Positions 1 through 5,360 of a DNA stretch of 5,556 bases are shown piece by piece (the stretch's first letter is position 1; every line of letters begins with the position of its first letter). Below the pieces are notes generated by a model. That model was not told the DNA's origin. It ran no database searches and saw nothing but the letters and a program-made list of their open reading frames with translations. A program made the translations under genes and the position numbers. The DNA comes from Oscillospiraceae bacterium (GTDB taxonomy: Bacteria; Bacillota_A; Clostridia; Oscillospirales; Oscillospiraceae): NCBI GenBank assembly GCA_017627975.1, contig JAGAFT010000163.1, forward strand, positions 1-5,556. The letters are read 5' to 3'.

Positions 1-686
1 GGCAGGTATTCGTGATACCCCGCCGCTTTCAGCAGCTCTGCCGCCTCCGCGAGCTGGGCGGCGCAGTCTTCTTCGCTCATCCGGTCCGTTCCCGCGCACT
101 TCTGCAGCAGTACATGGCTCACCGGGCGCCTCGTCGTCTCCAGCACCGAGCGCCGGAAGCCGTAGCGGGAGACGGTCTTTTTCCCGTACAGCAGCACGAA
201 GCCCATCACCGGCCGCTGGGACGCGCGCAGAAATCCGGAAGAGATGTAGGGCAGCTGATCCATATAATTCAGGTAATCCAGATGGATATAGTCCTGCGGC
301 TCCAGCGAGTAGAATTCCAGGTCATAGCGACTCACATGATTCCGGTTGAAAAAGGGCTGGTTGGCGCCGTTGATATCCGCCGGGGAGCAGCGCATCGTGA
401 TCGGCGCGTCTTCCGCCACATCGTAACGCTCCCGGATCAGGCGGCACAGCCGGTCGAAGTCTTCCCCGCCCACGATGGAGGCCGTTCCGCCGCCCAGGCG
501 GACCGCTTCCACACGGCAGTCGGAAAATTCCGCCCCGTTTGCCGCCAGCTCCTGCGCCAGGGCCAGCACATAGCGGCGAACCAGATCCGTCTTTCCGGTC
601 TCGATGAGGTCTCTTCCGATGAAGGACGGCCTGCGTGTGCAGAAGGGGATGTTCAGCTTCATGACGACTGACTGTTTCTCTGACAT
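1..686 (-). CDS. HemN/HemW-like radical SAM-fold protein with degenerate cluster motif (partial, runs off left edge)
   Basis: The frame is open for 228 codons from the ATG at 686 to the window edge, so the C-terminus is missing. GGGAGG at 694-699, 7 nt upstream, supports this start over the internal Met9. The N-terminus resembles the oxygen-independent coproporphyrinogen oxidase/HemW family: LNIPFC (residues 11-16), a GGGTAS loop (65-70) matching GGGTPS that contacts SAM, and a strand ITMRCSP (96-102) at the place of the usual E-x-N-P. A helix ending AAGYHEYL (221-228) resembles the family's late 'L...GY..Y' segment. The cluster motif CxxxCxxC reads C16-TRR-P20-SF-I23, so two of three Cys are lost, and the ExNP Glu is Arg99. 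Radical SAM chemistry is therefore unlikely in the usual form. True heme synthesis or HemW heme-chaperone function should not be assumed. It lies on the same strand as the flavin reductase but behind a terminator. Fold assignment is fairly secure; function is unknown. Confidence 0.75.
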   Translation of the reverse strand, partial: MSEKQSVVMKLNIPFCTRRPSFIGRDLIETGKTDLVRRYVLALAQELAANGAEFSDCRVEAVRLGGGTASIVGGEDFDRLCRLIRERYDVAEDAPITMRCSPADINGANQPFFNRNHVSRYDLEFYSLEPQDYIHLDYLNYMDQLPYISSGFLRASQRPVMGFVLLYGKKTVSRYGFRRSVLETTRRPVSHVLLQKCAGTDRMSEEDCAAQLAEAAELLKAAGYHEYL

Positions 687-704
687 AGGTGTTCCTCCCA
701 TGAA

Positions 705-737
705 TCCGGCCGGTCCGGCCGGCGAATCTCCGGCCGG
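705..737. repeat. Three copies of TCCGGCCGG (short GC-rich repeat)
   Basis: TCCGGCCGG occurs at 705-713, 714-722 and 729-737. Each contains the palindrome CCGGCCGG, so on the minus strand any two copies can pair into an 8-bp all-GC stem. One example has the 7-nt loop AGATTCG between the copies at 730-737 and 715-722. The cluster ends only a few bases upstream of the GGGAGG ribosome binding site of the minus-strand HemN-like gene. It could therefore influence translation of that gene or be a protein-binding cluster. The repeats are seen directly; the role is inference. Confidence 0.6.
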
Positions 738-793
738 GGCGTTGTTGATGTGATGCCGGTCCGCCTGTTAGGCCTGTTTCCGATCCGTCTTTC

Positions 794-823
794 AAAGAAC
801 CCACCGGCAAAGCCGATGGGTTC
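794..823 (-). terminator. Rho-independent terminator after the flavin reductase gene
   Basis: On the minus strand the 12-nt arm 823-812 (GAACCCATCGGC) pairs with 808-797 (GCCGGTGGGTTC) around a TTT loop, with one G-U pair and no mismatch. The distal arm runs into a short T-rich stretch (TTCTTT). It lies 43 bp beyond the reductase stop codon. The U tract is short, so some readthrough into the HemN-like gene is possible. Confidence 0.8.
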
Positions 824-857
824 CGCTTATTCTTTCTGTGTACGCTCTGCTGAGCAT

Positions 858-886
858 ATTATAGCATCAGGCGGTGGCCTGTGCAA
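858..886 (-). promoter_or_regulatory. Possible extended -10 promoter at the end of the reductase gene
   Basis: On the minus strand TTGCAC (886-881) is followed by a 17-bp spacer and TATAAT (863-858). The spacer ends in TGC, giving the extended -10 form TGnTATAAT. The -10 starts three bases after the reductase TGA stop. Transcription would begin near 851 and meet the terminator at 823-797 almost at once. The product would be an RNA of roughly 55-60 nt, or the leader of the HemN-like gene if the hairpin is bypassed. The match is good but unproven. Confidence 0.4.
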
Positions 887-3161
887 GGATGTCGGCGAAT
901 GCGTCGATAACGCCCTGGCGGGAGAAGCTCAGCGTTGCGGAGCTGACCGCGTCCACATCCGTGCTGCCCGCTTCCTTGATGGCGGCGGCCATCGCGTCCT
1001 TCAGATCCTGCGGCATGAGGTCCTGATCGCCGGAGGACTTGATGCTGACATCCAGCAGCTCATCCTCGGAGAAGGTCGCCTCGACCGTCACCGTGCTGTA
1101 GCCGGTATTCTTGGAAGAGGTATAGGTTCCGGCGTAGTACTTGCCGTTGGTGCTGCGCTCTTCGGCCGCGGCGGCGGCAGGAGCTTCAATGCCCTTTTCC
1201 AGATCGGCCGCGAGGTATTCGGCCGCGAGATAGCCCGTGGTGAAGGCGCTTCCGCAGCTGTTGCCGGCGGTCGGGGTGTGATACTGCACGCCGTAGCGCT
1301 GGCCGCAGCTGTTGCCGACGGCATAGAGGCCGGGGATCGGGCTCTTGTCGCCCTTCAGGACACGGTACTCGCCGTCCGTGCAGACCGCCGCATGCTGGCA
1401 GAGGCCTCCGGAGGGCTTGCCGCCGGTGACCGAGGTTGCCGCGAAGAACGGGGCCTTCTCGATCTTGAAGTGCATGAGGCTCTTGTCTGCGCCCCAGTCG
1501 CTGTCATAACCGGCATCGCACATCTCGTTCCAGTGCTTGATCTCATCCAGGAAGCCCTGCTTGGCGTCTCCCTCATACCCGATGATGTCGGCGAGCTCTT
1601 CCAGCGTCTCGGCGGCATACAGCGTGGTGGGGTCGTTGCCGTAGCGGGCAAAGGCCTGTACGGAGAATCCGTCCGGACCGGCGACGTAGTTTGCCATGTC
1701 CTTGCGGACCTTTTCCAGCATATAGTCATTGCTGCGGTCCATGGCCTGGTGGTCATAGGCTTGCCACTCGCAGTATTCGTCCCAGTTTGAGTCGGTGACG
1801 CAGGCCATCTTCAGGCCTTCCGGCATCATGTCCAGATAGCCGACAGAGCCGTGACGGGTGATGGTCTCGTTAAAGAAGCGCTTGCCGTCGTTGCCGAAAA
1901 TGGGCCACACACCGCCGAAGGGGAAGCTGGGTCTGGAGTTGATGCCGGCCGCCTGACCGGCACGGGGACCGGCTTCCATCGTGGCGCCTGCCCAGAGCAT
2001 CATGCGGATGCCGGATCCGTCACGGCCCATGGAGCCGACGTTGTTGACATCGGTGCGGTCCAGGCCGTAGGACCAGGCCAGATTGCGGAGCTGGTCGCAG
2101 AGGTCGAGACGCATGTCCGGGTTGCCGCCGAAGTCGCCGGCCGCCACAACGACCGCCTTGGCGTTGACCTGGAAGTAATTGCCGTCCACATCGGTAAAGA
2201 TGGCGCCGGTGACCTGGCCGTTGTCATGCACCAGGGTGAGGCCCTGTGCGCCGTAGATGTATTCCGCACCGAGCTCCTGCGCCTTCTGCTGAAGCAGGCG
2301 GACCGTGTAGGGCCACATATTGTTGTTGGTGTTGCTCTCCGTGCCGGTGTCGCGCCACTGGGTCATGCCGACAAAGTATCTGCTTCCGCTGCAGACGCCG
2401 TCAAACTCCTTGTTGCCCTTGTAGTTGCAGGCGTGGGCATACTTCGCCACATAGTCCTCGGGCAGATAGGCCAGCATCCAGTCCAGCGCCTCGCCCGAGC
2501 GCTTGGCATAGTCCATGACGATCTTCTGGTTGGCATGGCCGAGGGCCTTGTTCATGTATTCGGTGAAGATGTCGTTGGGGTCATACTTCTCCGCGCCCTT
2601 GTCCAGGAAGAACTTGGAGTTGTAGGTGGTGAGGTCGCAGGCGTAGTTGTCATACTCTTCCCAGGTCTGCACTTCGCAGCAGATGACCTTCAGGCCCTGG
2701 TCGGCGCAGTGCAGCGTGGCGGAGGTGCCCGCCTGGCCGGAGCCGATGACGAGGACGTCCGCTTCCTTCGTGTAGGATACCTTTCCGGAGAGATCCGGCT
2801 CATCGCCGAGCCACGCCGGTTTGTTGTTCATGAACTTGTCTTCGGTGATGCCGAGCGCGCCGACGGTGCCGACCATCAGGGAGGGGCCGATATCGCCGTT
2901 GCCCTTCTGAACGATGTATTCTTCCGGGTTCTCAGGCGCCTTGGCGTCCGGATTGGAGCGGCGGTTCGCCTGGGAATAGCTGGTGGCGAAGATGTCGTCC
3001 CAGGTGATGTTGGGGTTTGGGCTGACTTCCGCCGGTGCTGGGCCGCCGGGGCCTTCCGCCTTTGCCTCAACCTTGCCGCCGAAAAGGCTGCCGGCTGCAA
3101 GACCGAGAGCGCCTGCCGCGGTACCCTTCAGAAAGTCACGACGGGAAATGAATTTTGCCAT
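867..3161 (-). CDS. TAT-exported FAD/FMN flavoprotein reductase (fumarate/urocanate reductase-like)
   Basis: This 764-residue protein probably reduces an organic electron acceptor outside the membrane as part of anaerobic respiration. Residues 1-35 form a twin-arginine signal: SRRDFLK (6-12), a hydrophobic stretch (14-28) and a likely cleavage after AKA (33-35). An FAD-binding domain follows, with the dinucleotide motif VIGSGQAG (138-145) and the C-terminal FAD segment PIPGLYAVGNSCG (608-620) plus AGNSCGSAFTTG (632-643). After an Ala-rich linker (about 659-666) comes an FMN-binding domain (about 672-764) with DAVSSATLS (737-745). Thr743 is the predicted ApbE-type covalent FMN site. The segment RFFNETITR (428-436) keeps the Arg that donates a proton in fumarate reductases. 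The His and Arg that clamp dicarboxylates seem replaced near GKPSGG (581-586) and YHTPTAGN (627-634), so fumarate is doubtful. No heme motif is seen, and no cytochrome or quinol partner is encoded nearby. The divergent LysR gene probably controls it. The frame extends upstream to 3194, but the ATG at 3161 has the ribosome binding site. Confidence 0.9.
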   Translation of the reverse strand: MAKFISRRDFLKGTAAGALGLAAGSLFGGKVEAKAEGPGGPAPAEVSPNPNITWDDIFATSYSQANRRSNPDAKAPENPEEYIVQKGNGDIGPSLMVGTVGALGITEDKFMNNKPAWLGDEPDLSGKVSYTKEADVLVIGSGQAGTSATLHCADQGLKVICCEVQTWEEYDNYACDLTTYNSKFFLDKGAEKYDPNDIFTEYMNKALGHANQKIVMDYAKRSGEALDWMLAYLPEDYVAKYAHACNYKGNKEFDGVCSGSRYFVGMTQWRDTGTESNTNNNMWPYTVRLLQQKAQELGAEYIYGAQGLTLVHDNGQVTGAIFTDVDGNYFQVNAKAVVVAAGDFGGNPDMRLDLCDQLRNLAWSYGLDRTDVNNVGSMGRDGSGIRMMLWAGATMEAGPRAGQAAGINSRPSFPFGGVWPIFGNDGKRFFNETITRHGSVGYLDMMPEGLKMACVTDSNWDEYCEWQAYDHQAMDRSNDYMLEKVRKDMANYVAGPDGFSVQAFARYGNDPTTLYAAETLEELADIIGYEGDAKQGFLDEIKHWNEMCDAGYDSDWGADKSLMHFKIEKAPFFAATSVTGGKPSGGLCQHAAVCTDGEYRVLKGDKSPIPGLYAVGNSCGQRYGVQYHTPTAGNSCGSAFTTGYLAAEYLAADLEKGIEAPAAAAAEERSTNGKYYAGTYTSSKNTGYSTVTVEATFSEDELLDVSIKSSGDQDLMPQDLKDAMAAAIKEAGSTDVDAVSSATLSFSRQGVIDAFADILAQATA

Positions 3162-3168
3162 TTTGTTT

Positions 3169-3175
3169 CCTCCTT
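3169..3175 (-). promoter_or_regulatory. Ribosome binding site that fixes the reductase start
   Basis: AAGGAGG on the minus strand lies 7 nt before the ATG at 3161. It is inside the longer open frame that begins at 3194, which rules out the longer start. The protein from 3161 also begins directly with the TAT signal. Confidence 0.9.
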
Positions 3176-3218
3176 GCTTTTCATTTGATTGCATTGATCA
3201 TCCGGGGGATCTGTATTT

Positions 3219-3247
3219 ATTATACCGCCATTCCTTCTTGCAAATGA
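3219..3247 (-). promoter_or_regulatory. Predicted promoter of the flavin reductase gene
   Basis: On the minus strand a perfect -10 TATAAT lies at 3224-3219. With 17-bp spacing the -35 region is TCATTT (3247-3242), a poor match to TTGACA. A consensus -10 with a weak -35 is typical of promoters that need an activator. The predicted start is near 3212, giving a leader of about 50 nt. The LysR-type dyad lies upstream at the expected activator position. Confidence 0.65.
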
Positions 3248-3266
3248 ATACCAGATCTTTTATAAT
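3238..3266 (+). promoter_or_regulatory. Predicted promoter of the lysR-type gene
   Basis: TTGCAA (3238-3243), a 17-bp spacer and TATAAT (3261-3266) form a good sigma-70-type promoter. Predicted transcription begins near 3273, inside the inverted repeat at 3267-3289. A regulator bound there would block this promoter. It overlaps the oppositely oriented reductase promoter. Confidence 0.7.
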
Positions 3267-3289
3267 GGCATTAAACAACTTTTAATGCC
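3267..3289. promoter_or_regulatory. Perfect inverted repeat, probable LysR-family operator
   Basis: GGCATTAAA (3267-3275) and TTTAATGCC (3281-3289) are exact reverse complements separated by CAACT. The dyad contains T3272-N11-A3284, the T-N11-A core typical of LysR-family sites. Its centre (3278) is about 66 bp upstream of the predicted reductase start near 3212. It also covers the predicted lysR start near 3273. This fits activation of the reductase and autorepression of lysR. The dyad is seen directly; identity of the bound protein is inferred from position. Confidence 0.7.
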
Positions 3290-3342
3290 GCTCTGTCACC
3301 CGCCCGTCACTTCAGTTTTTTCAGCGTTCAGGAGGCCTGTTC

Positions 3343-4233
3343 ATGTACAATCCCCAGTTGAAAACCTTTTTAACCGTCTGCGACTGCGGCAGCTTCTCCA
3401 AGGCGGCGAATCTCCTCTTTCTGACGCCCAGCGCCGTCCTGCACCAGATCCGTACGCTGGAGAAGGATCTGGGCACGGAGCTCTTTCTCCGTACCAGCAA
3501 GGGTGTTTCTCTCACCCCCTCCGGCCTGTTCCTGGAACAGCGTGCCCGCCTGTTCATCCGGATGGGCGATGAGATCCGCCAGGGCCTGCGGGAGCTCAGC
3601 TCGGATGAAAACAGCATCTGCATCGGCACCTCCGTTCTGGAAAAGTGCCGCCTTTTATACGATCTCTGGGTTCTCTTCTCCGCCGAGGAGCCCGGCTGTC
3701 AGATCCGGATGTCCAACATCGATGTCGAGCATCATATTCCGGAGAACACGGACCTGATCGAGAGTTTCAACAGCGAAGCCTTCTGGATGCGGGACTGGAG
3801 CTTTCTGGAGATCTGTCAGGTTCCCTTCGGCTTTGCGGTGGTCCGAGATCATCCTCTTGCGGGCAAGGCTCTTCTCACCCTGGACGATCTCCGCGGGAAA
3901 ACGGTCCACACCATCAACAACGGCTCCTGTGAGACGATCGCCGCCCTCCTCCGTCTGCTGCGCGAGAACGAGGTCAACGTCGTCTATAACTACGGTTCGG
4001 GCATGAACATGTTCTGGGAGTCGGCCTTTACCCGAGAGGTGCAGCTGGTCCCCATGTGCTTCCATGACATTCTCATCAACATGACCGTTATCCCCTTCGA
4101 GCAGAAGTATTCCCTCCCCTACGGGATCTTCTACCGCCCAAATCCGAGTCCCCCGGTCCGGAAGTTTCTCGACTTCATCCGCCTCACCTACGGTGAAGGC
4201 AATTCCAGCGGCATCGTTCCGGTTCTGAGCTGA
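3343..4233 (+). CDS. LysR-family transcriptional regulator
   Basis: The protein has 296 residues, normal for the family. The N-terminal winged helix-turn-helix (about 1-60) shows the family pattern FLTVCDCGSFSKAANLL, then TPSAVLHQIRTLE (28-40), LGTELFLR (43-50) and LTPSG (57-61). The rest (about 90-290) is the periplasmic-binding-protein-like effector domain, with segments such as FAVVRDHPLAGK. The start is set by AGGAGG at 3330-3335, 7 nt before ATG. It is transcribed away from the flavin reductase and shares a 181-bp control region containing a T-N11-A dyad. Its likely role is to sense the reductase's substrate or a related compound and switch on the reductase while limiting its own expression. 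The effector cannot be predicted from sequence. The downstream terminator makes it a single-gene unit. Confidence 0.93.
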   Translation: MYNPQLKTFLTVCDCGSFSKAANLLFLTPSAVLHQIRTLEKDLGTELFLRTSKGVSLTPSGLFLEQRARLFIRMGDEIRQGLRELSSDENSICIGTSVLEKCRLLYDLWVLFSAEEPGCQIRMSNIDVEHHIPENTDLIESFNSEAFWMRDWSFLEICQVPFGFAVVRDHPLAGKALLTLDDLRGKTVHTINNGSCETIAALLRLLRENEVNVVYNYGSGMNMFWESAFTREVQLVPMCFHDILINMTVIPFEQKYSLPYGIFYRPNPSPPVRKFLDFIRLTYGEGNSSGIVPVLS

Positions 4234-4249
4234 ATTTCACTTCTTTTTC

Positions 4250-4264
4250 CGGGCAGTCTGCCCG
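4250..4264. other. Small hairpin after the lysR-type gene
   Basis: CGGGCA and TGCCCG pair around a 3-nt loop. No T tract follows on either strand (TTCTTTTTCC precedes it on the plus strand), so it is not a standard terminator. It may protect the 3' end of the lysR transcript or be incidental. Confidence 0.3.
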
Positions 4265-4297
4265 CTTCCGCCCAATTGTATGCACACCGCTTTCCAA

Positions 4298-4333
4298 AGC
4301 AGTCGGACACTTTCGTCCGACTGCTCATTTTTT
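4298..4333 (+). terminator. Rho-independent terminator of the lysR-type gene
   Basis: AGCAGTCGGAC (4298-4308) pairs perfectly with GTCCGACTGCT (4315-4325) around ACTTTC, followed by CA and six T (4328-4333). It lies 64 bp after the lysR stop and just upstream of the next promoter, so it separates the regulator from the E2-like/CoA ligase operon. Confidence 0.9.
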
Positions 4334-4354
4334 ATCAAAATCACGCTTTTGGGC

Positions 4355-4383
4355 TTGTGTTTTTCACAGAGATAGGGTACAAT
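4355..4383 (+). promoter_or_regulatory. Predicted promoter of the E2-like/CoA ligase operon
   Basis: TTGTGT (4355-4360), a 17-bp spacer and TACAAT (4378-4383) match a sigma-70-type promoter with 4 of 6 and 5 of 6 consensus bases. The predicted start is near 4390, giving a leader of about 35 nt with the ribosome binding site. TGTG-TTTTT-CACA (4356-4368) forms a small dyad over the -35 and spacer, which may be an operator. Confidence 0.65.
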
Positions 4384-4410
4384 CCCTTCAGAATTTTGAA
4401 AGATTGATCC

Positions 4411-4416
4411 GGGAGG
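4411..4416 (+). promoter_or_regulatory. Ribosome binding site that fixes the E2-like gene start
   Basis: GGGAGG lies 8 nt before the ATG at 4425. The frame is open from a TTG at 4404, but that codon lies upstream of this site and has no good ribosome binding site, so 4425 is preferred. Confidence 0.85.
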
Positions 4417-4424
4417 ATACTCAT

Positions 4425-5327
4425 ATGGCCGATACAAAGCCGAAACGCCGTTGGGGCGACCGCCGTGACGCGCGCTGGGTAAGGGATGTGCCCGGTCTGC
4501 AGACCGTCATGGGGCACCTGATGCCCAACCGCACCGACGCCGAAGTTTTCATGAAGGACAGCTTCGACGTGACGGAACTGCTGCCCTATCTGGACGTGAA
4601 AAACGCCACCCATCCCGACTACAAGACCACCGTGTTCCACGCGCTCATTATGTCTGTCGCCCGCATGCTCAAGGAGCGTCCGAAGATGAACTACTTCATT
4701 CAGGGTCGAAGGATGTACGAGCACAATGACATCAGTCTCAGCTTCGTCTGCAAGCGCCGCTTTCAGGACAACGGCGAAGAGGCCCTGATGTTCTTCATCC
4801 CGAAGGAAGACGAGACGCTCGACACCATGAGCTACAAGATCGCCGGCGAAGTCCGCGAGACCCGCAAGAGCGAAAGTTCCACCGGCGGCATCGACGCGGT
4901 GGTCGACGGTTTTGCGAAGATCCCGAGGATCCTGCTCATGGCCGCGATCCGGATCATCCGCTGGCTGGACTTCTGGGGCCTGAATCCGAAGGCCATCACC
5001 GACGGCGACCCGAACTATTCCTCCGTCCTGCTCTCGAATCTCGGCAGCATCCAGGCGCCGGCGGTCTATCACCACCTGAACAACTACGGCACCAACAGCA
5101 TCATGGTCACCATCGGCACCATCCACAAGGAAGCGCGCGTCATGCCCGACGGGAGCAGCCAGATCCGTGATGTCGTCGACATCGGCGCCACCCTGGACGA
5201 GCGCATCGCGGACGGCTTCTACTTTGCGCGCAGCCTGAAGCTGGTCAAATACATCTTTGCCCATCCCGAGCTGCTCGACCTGCCGCTGAACCAGCCGAGC
5301 AACTTTGATTACAACGCAAAACTCTGA
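4425..5327 (+). CDS. Stand-alone 2-oxoacid dehydrogenase E2-type acyltransferase-fold protein, catalytic His replaced
   Basis: The protein has 300 residues and resembles the catalytic domain of dihydrolipoyl acyltransferases (E2)/chloramphenicol acetyltransferase. It has no lipoyl domain and no peripheral subunit-binding domain. Visible family features are the early segment KTTVFHALIMSVARML (67-82), the SNLGS strand (204-208) followed by YHHLNNYGTNSIMVTIG (215-231), and the C-terminal motif D258-E-R-I-A-D-G264. Active E2 and CAT enzymes carry H-x-x-x-D-G here, and the His is the general base. In this protein it is Glu259, so ordinary acyl transfer is doubtful. An unusual insert with a hydrophobic/amphipathic helix (about 164-185, KIPRILLMAAIRIIRWLDFWG) may contact a membrane or partner. 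The N-terminus is basic (KPKRRWGDRRDAR). An AMP-forming CoA ligase gene follows after 33 bp, which points to an acyl-CoA or acyl-thioester substrate. No E1 or E3 gene is seen. Fold confidence is high; activity is unknown. Confidence 0.8.
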   Translation: MADTKPKRRWGDRRDARWVRDVPGLQTVMGHLMPNRTDAEVFMKDSFDVTELLPYLDVKNATHPDYKTTVFHALIMSVARMLKERPKMNYFIQGRRMYEHNDISLSFVCKRRFQDNGEEALMFFIPKEDETLDTMSYKIAGEVRETRKSESSTGGIDAVVDGFAKIPRILLMAAIRIIRWLDFWGLNPKAITDGDPNYSSVLLSNLGSIQAPAVYHHLNNYGTNSIMVTIGTIHKEARVMPDGSSQIRDVVDIGATLDERIADGFYFARSLKLVKYIFAHPELLDLPLNQPSNFDYNAKL

Positions 5328-5360
5328 TTATTCCAATCGAATCTGACAGGAGACTTTTCA

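Noticed and set aside
12..671. Plus-strand open frame of 219 codons near the left edge
   Set aside because: The minus strand encodes the HemN-like protein with recognisable motifs and a good ribosome binding site; the plus frame has no such support.
750..1790. Plus-strand open frame (346 codons) opposite the reductase C-terminus
   Set aside because: Same reasoning: antisense to the FAD and FMN domains, no motif, and it starts inside the terminator region.
867..3161. Calling the reductase a fumarate reductase or urocanate reductase by name
   Set aside because: The overall fold matches, but key substrate residues do not clearly match, so a specific name or gene symbol would overstate the evidence.
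1851..3188. Long plus-strand open frame (445 codons) opposite the flavin reductase
   Set aside because: It lies antisense to a clearly recognisable protein, has low-complexity Ala/Val/Gly/Asp-rich composition and no family motif. It is a by-product of GC-rich codon usage.
3311..3331. Three TTCAG repeats in the lysR leader
   Set aside because: Short, unevenly spaced (9 and 7 bp), and partly made of the ribosome binding site; likely chance.
4356..4368. CRP- or Rex-type binding site
   Set aside because: Half-sites resemble TGTG/CACA, but the spacing does not fit either consensus; kept only as a low-interest dyad.
4237..4437. Small minus-strand open frame of 66 codons between lysR and the E2-like gene
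   Set aside because: It runs through the lysR terminator and the next promoter, and no ribosome binding site or family resemblance was seen.
4341..5264. Minus-strand open frame (307 codons) opposite the E2-like gene
   Set aside because: Antisense shadow; the plus strand has a promoter, ribosome binding site and family motifs.
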